From JANNAV01 sp031384695 (GTDB lineage Bacteria > Pseudomonadota > Alphaproteobacteria > Rhodobacterales > Rhodobacteraceae), in the NCBI GenBank assembly GCA_031384695.1, contig JANNAV010000200.1:1-10071 (forward strand): DNA of 10,071 nt, written 5' to 3'. The first letter of the stretch is position 1; every line of letters begins with the position of its first letter. The translations under genes were made by a program, and so were the position numbers. Below, piece by piece: positions 1 through 6,017 of this stretch. Under the pieces are notes generated by a model. That model ran no database searches, was not told the DNA's origin, and saw nothing but the letters and a program-made list of their open reading frames with translations.

Positions 1-1
1 G

Positions 2-964
2 CGCCTGTGGGAGCAGATGGAATCCGAGCTGAATTACAACGTGATGCATTCGCAGCGCGGCCAGTTGGTGCTGTTTCATTCCGACGGGCAGCGCGATGCG
101 GCGGCACGGCGCGGCAATGCGATGCTCAATCAGGGCGATGATGCGGAACTGCTGGACCGCGAGGGGGTGCGGGCCTTGCTGCCTTACCTCGATTTCGAGC
201 AGACCCGGTTTCCGATCTATGGCGGGCTGATGCATGCGCGGGGCGGCACGGCGCGGCATGATGCGGTGGCCTGGGGCTATGCGCGGGGCGCGGATATGCG
301 GGGCGTTGATCTGATCCAGAACTGCGAAGTGACCGGCATTGATATCGAAAACGGCGTGGTCAGGGGCGTGCAGACCACGCGCGGGGCGATCCGGGCCAAG
401 AAGGTGGCGATGGTGGTAGCGGGGCGGTCTTCGCAGGTGGCGGCGATGGCCGGGATGCGGTTGCCGATTGAGAGCCATGTGTTGCAGGCCTTTGTCACCG
501 AAGGGCTGAAGCCGGTGATTGATCAGGTGATCAGTTTCGGGATGGGGCATTTCTATATCAGCCAGTCCGACAAGGGGGGATTGGTCTTTGGCGGCGATAT
601 TGATTTCTATGCCTCTTATGCGTCACGCGGCAATCTGCCGATGGCCGAGCATGTGATGGAGGCGGGGATGACGCTGATGCCGATGATCGGGCGGGCACGG
701 GTGTTGCGCTCGTGGGGGGGGATCATGGATATGACACCGGACGGATCACCCATCATCGACAAGACGCATGTGGAGGGGTTGTTCATTGATGCGGGCTGGA
801 ACTATGGCGGCTTCAAGGCGGTGCCAGCGTCGGGCTGGTGCATGGCGCATCTGATGGCGACGGGGGAGGCCCATGCGGTGGCGCGGCGGTTCAGGCTGAA
901 CCGGTTCGCGACGGGGCATATCCTCGACGAAGAAGGCACTGGCAGCCAACATAACCTGCATTGA
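2..964 (+). CDS. soxB: Sarcosine oxidase, beta subunit (5'-truncated by window edge)
   Basis: This is the catalytic flavoprotein subunit of heterotetrameric sarcosine oxidase, which oxidises the N-methyl group of sarcosine in the cytoplasm. The reading frame is open from base 2, so the gene runs in from outside the window. About 320 codons are visible against a usual length near 415, so the N-terminal part with the FAD-binding GxGxxG motif is missing. The ATG at 17 is internal and is not the start. Family hallmarks are the stretches SQRGQLVLFHSD, LLDREGVR, GGTARHDAVAWGYARG, IESHVLQAFVTEGLKPVI, GHFYISQSDKGGLVFGGD and LRSWGGIMDMTPDGSPIIDKT, and the C-terminus ending in QHNLH. The His in TARHD (codon 257-259) is the likely site of covalent FMN attachment. 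The Lys in YGGFKAVPASG is the likely substrate-carboxylate ligand. Both assignments are inferred from the family. The stop TGAGGG overlaps a purine-rich ribosome site for soxD, 9 bases downstream. Confidence 0.96.
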   Translation, partial: RLWEQMESELNYNVMHSQRGQLVLFHSDGQRDAAARRGNAMLNQGDDAELLDREGVRALLPYLDFEQTRFPIYGGLMHARGGTARHDAVAWGYARGADMRGVDLIQNCEVTGIDIENGVVRGVQTTRGAIRAKKVAMVVAGRSSQVAAMAGMRLPIESHVLQAFVTEGLKPVIDQVISFGMGHFYISQSDKGGLVFGGDIDFYASYASRGNLPMAEHVMEAGMTLMPMIGRARVLRSWGGIMDMTPDGSPIIDKTHVEGLFIDAGWNYGGFKAVPASGWCMAHLMATGEAHAVARRFRLNRFATGHILDEEGTGSQHNLH

Positions 965-973
965 GGGACTGAC

Positions 974-1246
974 ATGCGTATTCCTTGCCCGCTGTGTGGC
1001 AGCCGTGACCGGCGTGAGTTTTATTACTACGGCGATGAAGCCTATCTGAACCGGCCCGAAGCGGGGGCGGCACCTGCGGCATGGGACGATTATCTGCACA
1101 ACCGTGACAATGTGGCGGGGGTGGTGCGCGATCTTTGGTATCACGAGACGGGGTGTTCGGCGTGGCTGATCGTGACGCGGAACACCATCACGCATGAGGT
1201 TCTGGGCAGCGAACTGGTCGCGGATCGCAAGGGGGCACAGCCATGA
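974..1246 (+). CDS. soxD: Sarcosine oxidase, delta subunit
   Basis: This is the small zinc-binding structural subunit of heterotetrameric sarcosine oxidase, 90 aa, the usual size. It shows the family pattern: IPCPLCGSRDRREF near the N-terminus, the middle motif AWDDYLHNRDNVAGV, and DLWYHETGCSAWLIVTRNT. Cys5, Cys8, His57 and Cys61 are in the right places to be the four Zn ligands known for this subunit. The start at 974 is supported by GAGGGA at 963-968, which overlaps the soxB stop codon. The stop codon overlaps the soxA start as ATGA, so translation of soxD and soxA is probably coupled, as expected for subunits made in equal amounts. Confidence 0.96.
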   Translation: MRIPCPLCGSRDRREFYYYGDEAYLNRPEAGAAPAAWDDYLHNRDNVAGVVRDLWYHETGCSAWLIVTRNTITHEVLGSELVADRKGAQP

Positions 1247-4161
1247 GGATCGCGGACAAGGGGCTGGTGGACCGGGGCACTCTGGTGACGTTCCGCTTTG
1301 ACGGACGGTCATATGTGGGGTTCAAGGGCGATACGCTGGCCTCGGCGTTGCTGGCGAGCGGGGTAAAGCTGGTTGGGCGCAGTTTCAAGTATCACCGGCC
1401 GCGCGGGGTTCTGACGGCGGGGTCGGAGGAGCCTAACGCGCTGGTCGAGGTGTTGGGGGCATCGAACCAGACGCCGAACGTACGGGCGACGGTACAGGAG
1501 GTGTTCGACGGGTTGAACGCGCGCAGCCAGAACCGCTGGCCCTCGTTACGGTTTGATCTGCTGAGCGTCAATGATCTGCTGGCGCCGTTCCTGTCGGCGG
1601 GGTTTTATTACAAGACCTTCATGTGGCCGCGCGCCTTTTGGGAGCGGATTTATGAGCCTGTCATCCGCCGGGCGGCGGGGCTTGGCGCGCTTTCGGGCAA
1701 GCATGATGACGGGCAGTATGAGAAGGCCTATGCGTTTTGTGATCTGCTGGTGGTGGGGTCTGGCCCTGCGGGGCTGATGGCGGCGCTTGCGGCGGGGCGG
1801 GCGGGGGCGGATGTGCTGTTGTGCGAGGAAGATCACCGGATGGGCGGGCGGTTGCTGGCAGATGGCGGCATGGTTGGGGGCGTGCCTGCCGCCGATTGGG
1901 TGGCGGGGGTGCTGGACGAATTGCGCGACCTGCCCAATGTGCGGCTGATGAAGCGGACGGCGGTGACCGGGGCCTATGATGGCGGTACGTATTCGGCGGT
2001 GGAGCGGGTGGGCCTGCATCTGCCGGGCCGCGCTGACCTTCCGCGCGAGTGTTTCTGGCGGATCGTGGCCAAGCGCGTGGTGCTGGCGGCGGGGGCGTTG
2101 GAGCGGCCGATTGCCTTTCCGATGAACGACCGGCCTGGCATCATGCTGGCGGGGGCGGTGCGGGCCTATCTGAACCGCTATGGTGTGGTGCCGGGGCGGC
2201 GGGTGGTGGTGTTTGCCAATAATGACGGCGCGCGCGAGACGGCGCGGCAGTTGATGGCGGCGGGGGTGAGTGTCGCGGCGGTGCTGGACAGCCGGACGGA
2301 TGCCAGTGCTGTGGAGGATTGCCCGGTCTATCTGGGGGCGCAGGTGACCGACACCCAGGGGCGGCTGGGGTTGAGGGCGGTTTTGGGCACTTATGCGGGC
2401 GGCGCGTTTCGCATTGAGGCCGATTTGCTGGCGGTATCGGGGGGGTGGAACCCGACGGTGCATCTGACCTGTCATATGAACGGCCGTCCGCGCTGGGCCG
2501 AAGATATCGCGGCCTTTGTGCCGGGCGCGGGCGCGGTGCCGGGGCTGGAGGTGGTGGGGGCTGCGCGGGGCGTATTCTCGACGCATGGCTGTTTGCAGGA
2601 TGGGGTGCGGGGGGCGGTGGCGGCGCTGGTGGAACTGGGGATCAAGGCGGAGGCTTCGGTGCCTGCGGCGGAGGATGCGCCCTACCGGATCATGCCGTTG
2701 TGGGCGGTGGAGGGCAAGGGTAGGGCCTGGCTCGATTTTGCCAATGATGTGACGGTGAAGGATGTGAAGCTTTCCGCGCAGGAAGGTTTTGCGGCGGTGG
2801 AGCATATGAAGCGCTATACCACGCAAGGGATGGCGCCGGATCAGGGCAAGAATTCGAATGTGGGGGCGCTGGCGGTGCTGGCCGATACCACGGGGCGCGG
2901 GATACCTGAAACAGGAACCACGACCTTCCGCCCGCCTTATGTGCCAACTTCGATTGCGGTGATGGGGGCGGGAGGGCGCGGCGCGGGGTTTCAGCCGCAG
3001 CGGTTTCTGACTTCGGATCAGGCCAGCCGCGACCGGGGTGCGCCGATGATCGAGGCGGGGCTGTGGTACAGGCCCAGCTATTTCCCCAAGCCCGGCGAGG
3101 CGACATGGCGCGAGGCCTGCGACCGCGAGGTGCTGATGGTGCGCGGATCGGTGGGGGTGGCCGATGTCTCGACCCTTGGCAAGATCGACGTGCAGGGGCG
3201 CGATGCGGCGCGGTTTCTGGATTTTCTGTACAGCAACACGTTTTCGACATTGGCGGTGGGCCGGGTGCGTTACGGCCTGATGCTGCGCGAGGATGGGTTC
3301 GTGCTGGATGACGGCACCACGGCGCGGCTGGGCGAGAACCATTATCTGACCACCACCACCACGGCGGCGGCGGGGCTGGTGATGCGGCATATGGAGTTTG
3401 TGCAGCAGGCGTTTTGTGCCGGGTGGGATGTGCGGTTCATTTCGGTGACGGAGGCCTGGGCGCAGTTTGCTATTGCCGGGCCAAAGGCGCGCGAGGTGCT
3501 CAATTCGGTGCTGGATGCGCCGTTGGGCGAGTTTCCCTTCATGGCCTGCGGTATGGTTGCGGTGCAGGGGGTGCGGGCGCGGCTGTTCCGCATCTCGTTT
3601 TCGGGCGAGGCGGGCTATGAGATCGCGGTGCCGACGCGGTACGGCGAGGCGTTGTTCCGCGATCTGGTGGCGCGGGCCGAGGTGCTGGGCGGCGGGCCTT
3701 ACGGGATGGAGGCGCTGAATGTGCTGCGCATCGAGAAGGGGTTTATCACCCATTCCGAAATTCATGGGCGGGTGACGGCGTTTGATATCGGCATGGAGAA
3801 GATGATCTCAGTCAAGAAGGATTGTATTGGCAAGGCCAGTGCGATGCGGCCGGGCATGCTGGGGGCGGAGCGGGATCAGTTGGTGGGGATCAGGGTGGTG
3901 GGCGAGGCGGCGATCACGGCGGGGGCGCATCTGTTTGTGCCGGGCGAGGCGTTGGACCGGGTACATTCGAATGGCTACCTCACCTCGGTTGGCTATTCGC
4001 CGCTGCTGGGCTGCTATCTGGGCCTTGGGTTTTTGCGCGACGGGCGGGCACGGCATGGCACGCGCATCCGGGTGGTGGACCGGCTGCGAGATGTTGATGT
4101 GCTGGCGGAGGTTTGCGATCCGGTGTTTTTCGATCGGGAGGGAGAGAAGCTGCGTGCCTGA
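1243..4161 (+). CDS. soxA: Sarcosine oxidase, alpha subunit
   Basis: This is the large (972 aa, full-length) subunit of heterotetrameric sarcosine oxidase. It binds NAD+, shares the FMN site with beta, and carries the tetrahydrofolate site where the sarcosine methyl carbon becomes 5,10-methylene-THF. Residues about 10-90 form a ferredoxin-like fold (VTFRFDGRSYVGFKGDTLASAL, then FKYHRPRGV) with no iron-sulfur cysteines, as is normal here. A dinucleotide-binding motif VGSGPAG lies at about 171-177, and a second nucleotide-binding region (VVVFANNDGARETA) at about 320-335. From about residue 605 to the end is a GcvT-like aminomethyltransferase domain, with VRGSVGVADVSTLGKIDVQG, the Thr-rich HYLTTTTTAAAG, WAQFAIAGPKA and FSGEAGYEI (Glu near 789). 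The start ATG overlaps the soxD stop as ATGA, and AAGGGGG lies 7 bases upstream. The gene overlaps soxG by 8 bases. It uses many G-ending codons, which opens very long reverse-strand frames that are not genes. Confidence 0.97.
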   Translation: MRIADKGLVDRGTLVTFRFDGRSYVGFKGDTLASALLASGVKLVGRSFKYHRPRGVLTAGSEEPNALVEVLGASNQTPNVRATVQEVFDGLNARSQNRWPSLRFDLLSVNDLLAPFLSAGFYYKTFMWPRAFWERIYEPVIRRAAGLGALSGKHDDGQYEKAYAFCDLLVVGSGPAGLMAALAAGRAGADVLLCEEDHRMGGRLLADGGMVGGVPAADWVAGVLDELRDLPNVRLMKRTAVTGAYDGGTYSAVERVGLHLPGRADLPRECFWRIVAKRVVLAAGALERPIAFPMNDRPGIMLAGAVRAYLNRYGVVPGRRVVVFANNDGARETARQLMAAGVSVAAVLDSRTDASAVEDCPVYLGAQVTDTQGRLGLRAVLGTYAGGAFRIEADLLAVSGGWNPTVHLTCHMNGRPRWAEDIAAFVPGAGAVPGLEVVGAARGVFSTHGCLQDGVRGAVAALVELGIKAEASVPAAEDAPYRIMPLWAVEGKGRAWLDFANDVTVKDVKLSAQEGFAAVEHMKRYTTQGMAPDQGKNSNVGALAVLADTTGRGIPETGTTTFRPPYVPTSIAVMGAGGRGAGFQPQRFLTSDQASRDRGAPMIEAGLWYRPSYFPKPGEATWREACDREVLMVRGSVGVADVSTLGKIDVQGRDAARFLDFLYSNTFSTLAVGRVRYGLMLREDGFVLDDGTTARLGENHYLTTTTTAAAGLVMRHMEFVQQAFCAGWDVRFISVTEAWAQFAIAGPKAREVLNSVLDAPLGEFPFMACGMVAVQGVRARLFRISFSGEAGYEIAVPTRYGEALFRDLVARAEVLGGGPYGMEALNVLRIEKGFITHSEIHGRVTAFDIGMEKMISVKKDCIGKASAMRPGMLGAERDQLVGIRVVGEAAITAGAHLFVPGEALDRVHSNGYLTSVGYSPLLGCYLGLGFLRDGRARHGTRIRVVDRLRDVDVLAEVCDPVFFDREGEKLRA

Positions 4162-4702
4162 GTTGATTGCAAAGACGGCTTTGGCCGGGCGAATGGCGCT
4201 TGAACGGGCGGGGACGGTGCTTGCCGAAGTGGATCTGGGTGCGGTGTGGTCGGTGGCACCCTTTCCGGGGCAGGCCAAAGCGGTGGCCAAGGCGTTGAAG
4301 CCGCTGGGGTTTGGCTTTCCGGCGGTGAACAGTTTCACCGTCAAAGGTGCCGCACGGATCGTGTGGGCGGGGCGTGAGCAAGCCTTCCTGATCGGGGCCG
4401 GGGTGCCGGATATGGGGGCGGCTGCGGCGGTGACGGACCAGTCGGGCGGCTGGGCCTGTTTGTCTTTGAGCGGGCGCAATGCCGGGGCTGCCCTGATGCG
4501 CTATGTGCCGATGGATTTGCGGGTGGCGGCCTTTCCGGTGGGGATGGCAGCGCGCACGCCTTTGTACCACATGCAGATGATCCTGATGCGGCTGGGGGCG
4601 GAAGCGTTTGAGGTGATGGTGTTCCGCTCGGTGGCGCGAACGGCATGGCACGAGATCGAGGTGGCGCTGGCAAGTCTGGCCGCGCGGGAGAAGTTGAGAT
4701 GA
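4154..4702 (+). CDS. soxG: Sarcosine oxidase, gamma subunit (GTG start)
   Basis: This is the gamma subunit of heterotetrameric sarcosine oxidase, 182 aa from the chosen start and typical of the family. It is a non-catalytic, GcvT-related structural subunit that completes the alpha-beta-gamma-delta complex. The assignment rests on position directly after soxA, on length, and on family-like sequence such as VDLGAVWSVAPFPGQ, CLSLSGRNAGAALMRYVPMDL and HMQMILMRLGAEAFEVMVFRSVART. The frame is open far upstream inside soxA, but that part is Arg/Trp/Cys-rich shadow sequence. GTG at 4154 is the best start because a strong purine-rich site (GGGAGGGAGAGAAG, 4136-4149) sits just before it and the family-like sequence begins there. 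The result is an 8-base overlap with soxA. The stop overlaps the next gene as ATGA. The gamma family is poorly conserved, so the call leans on context as well as on sequence. Confidence 0.93.
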   Translation: MPELIAKTALAGRMALERAGTVLAEVDLGAVWSVAPFPGQAKAVAKALKPLGFGFPAVNSFTVKGAARIVWAGREQAFLIGAGVPDMGAAAAVTDQSGGWACLSLSGRNAGAALMRYVPMDLRVAAFPVGMAARTPLYHMQMILMRLGAEAFEVMVFRSVARTAWHEIEVALASLAAREKLR

Positions 4703-5850
4703 TGCTGACCAACCGCGATATCACCGAACTGGCCGATTGGCGGCAGATGCTGCACCGGTTCCCCGAGGTTTCGGGGGCGGAAGTGGAAACCGCGCGGCGG
4801 GTGTGCGAGGCTTTGGCGCATCTTGCGCCGGATGAGGTGGTGACGGGCCTTGGCGGGCAGGGGGTGGCGGCGGTCTGGCATGGGGCGGAGCCGGGCGAGA
4901 CGGTGATGTTCCGTGCCGAGTTGGATGCGCTGCCCATCGAAGAGATATCCGCCGCCGCACACCGCTCCACCATCCCCGGCAAGGCGCATCTGTGTGGCCA
5001 TGAAGGCCATATGACGCTGCTGATGGGTCTGGGCCGGTTGATTTCGCGCCAAATACCGGCGCGCGGCCGGGTGGTGCTGATGTTCCAGCCTGCCGAGGAA
5101 GACGGTTCGGGCGCCGCAGCGGTGGTGGCGGACCCCGGCTATGCCGCGATTGCGCCCGATTGGGCTTTTGCCATTCACAACATGCCGGGGGTGCCGTTGG
5201 GCCATGCGGTGCTGCAGGCGGGAACGGTGAACTGCGCCAGCCGGGGCGTGAAGATCACTCTGTCGGGCAAGACATCGCATGCCAGTGAACCGCAGATGGG
5301 GCTTTCGCCCGGTCTGGCATTAGCCGAATTGTTGGCCGTGTTCACCCGCCTTGCGCCCCCCGCAGCACTGGCCCCCGGATACCGGTTGATCACCGTCACC
5401 CATGCCCGGCTGGGCGAGCCGGCCTTTGGCATCTCTCCCGGCATGGCCGAACTGTGGCTAACGCTGCGCACAATGGCCGATGCCGAGATGGCGGCGTTGC
5501 AAGGTGAAGTCGTGGCTTTGGCCGGGCTGGCGGCCGAAACCCATGGTCTGGCGGTGGCCTTTGGCAGCCATGATGATTTTGCCGCCTCGGTCAACCACCC
5601 GGAGGCAACGCTGCGGATTGCGGCGGCGGTGGACGCGGTCGGCCTGCCGCGTGAGCCGGGCGATCTGCCGATGCGCGCCTCGGAGGATTTCGGACGTTTC
5701 GGCCAGCCCGGCACCAGATCTGCCATGCTGTTTCTGGGCGCTGGGCATGCCCATGCGGCGTTGCACAATCCCGACTACGACTTTCCCGATGATCTGATCC
5801 CGATCGGGGTGCGGGTTTTCCACAGGATTATGACCGACATCCTGGGCTAA
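4699..5850 (+). CDS. Peptidase M20 (M20D-like) amidohydrolase
   Basis: This is a 383-aa metal-dependent amidohydrolase of the hippurate hydrolase / N-acyl amino acid hydrolase type, a normal length. Motifs in order are HRFPEVSG (19-26), FRAELDALP (71-79), HLCGHEGH (97-104), FQPAEEDGSGA (129-139), FAIHNMPG (157-164), SGKTSHASEP (189-198, dimerisation-domain His), RASEDFGRFG (326-335) and LHNPDYDFPDDLIPIG (355-370). The expected metal ligands Cys99, His101, Glu134, His160 and His356 are all present, with Glu133 as general base. It should cleave an amide bond between an acyl group and an amino acid; the substrate cannot be read from the sequence. The Asp usually found after CGH is Glu here. The start at 4699 overlaps the soxG stop (ATGA), and GGGAG at 4686-4690 serves as ribosome site; an upstream in-frame ATG at 4645 lies inside soxG and is unlikely. 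The overlap implies co-translation with sarcosine oxidase, so an acyl- or carbamoyl-sarcosine/glycine substrate is a reasonable but unproven guess. Confidence 0.9.
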   Translation: MMLTNRDITELADWRQMLHRFPEVSGAEVETARRVCEALAHLAPDEVVTGLGGQGVAAVWHGAEPGETVMFRAELDALPIEEISAAAHRSTIPGKAHLCGHEGHMTLLMGLGRLISRQIPARGRVVLMFQPAEEDGSGAAAVVADPGYAAIAPDWAFAIHNMPGVPLGHAVLQAGTVNCASRGVKITLSGKTSHASEPQMGLSPGLALAELLAVFTRLAPPAALAPGYRLITVTHARLGEPAFGISPGMAELWLTLRTMADAEMAALQGEVVALAGLAAETHGLAVAFGSHDDFAASVNHPEATLRIAAAVDAVGLPREPGDLPMRASEDFGRFGQPGTRSAMLFLGAGHAHAALHNPDYDFPDDLIPIGVRVFHRIMTDILG

Positions 5851-5890
5851 AGCGGTTTGCCTTCAATCTGAATCAGATTGAAGGCAAACC
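5849..5890. repeat. Palindrome A after the M20 gene
   Basis: Bases 5854-5871 and 5873-5890 are perfect 18-base inverted repeats (left arm GGTTTGCCTTCAATCTGA) around one central A. As RNA this gives a 17-bp stem with a 3-base loop. It begins at the TAA stop of the M20 gene, so it could protect the 3' end of the sox transcript or help end it, but no T-run follows on either strand, so it is not a classic intrinsic terminator. Its centre is GAATC, a GANTC site. It is related to palindrome B in opposite orientation: bases 5849-5876 match the reverse complement of 5936-5963 at 22 of 28 positions. Confidence 0.9.
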
Positions 5891-5916
5891 AAGACAGGCC
5901 AAACGCCGGGAATGAT

Positions 5917-5963
5917 GCGTTTTGCATTTGATATGCTGATCCAGATCAAATGCAAAACGCTGT
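5917..5963. repeat. Palindrome B upstream of dnaG
   Basis: Bases 5917-5932 and 5945-5960 are perfect 16-base inverted repeats (left arm GCGTTTTGCATTTGAT) around a 12-base loop. The element has the same design as palindrome A but is inverted relative to it. The arm sequence differs from A, yet pairing is kept within each, as expected for a family in which the fold or dyad symmetry is selected. No T-run follows. It lies 54 bases upstream of dnaG, so it could also affect dnaG expression. The remaining spacer (5964-6017) shows a weak GCAGC-CGTA-GCTGC hairpin at 5965-5978 and no promoter I can support. Confidence 0.88.
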
Positions 5964-6017
5964 AGCAGCCGTAGCTGCCCCTAGACATGCAGGGCCGCCG
6001 CGCAGATATATCAAGAC

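Noticed and set aside
3349..3390. ACC/GCG triplet runs in soxA as a microsatellite
   Set aside because: They encode the Thr-rich/Ala segment (HYLTTTTTAAAG) that is normal in SoxA, so coding constraint explains them.
1546..3765. A 739-codon open frame on the minus strand opposite soxA
   Set aside because: Its product is rich in His, Arg and Pro with no domain logic. It lies wholly opposite a well-supported full-length soxA and is explained by the G-ending codon bias of that gene.
3827..4153. Upstream extension of the soxG frame to an ATG at 3827
   Set aside because: The extension lies inside soxA and is Arg/Trp/Cys-rich shadow sequence. Family-like SoxG sequence and a ribosome site support the GTG at 4154.
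5854..5890. Palindrome A as a rho-independent terminator
   Set aside because: The stem is long, but no T-run follows on the + strand (AAGACAGGCC) or on the - strand (GCTTTAGCCC), so a classic intrinsic terminator is not supported.
5926..5960. A sigma-70 promoter for dnaG using TTGATA near 5928
   Set aside because: The hexamer lies within palindrome B and no acceptable -10 element is found at 16-18 bases, so it cannot be supported.
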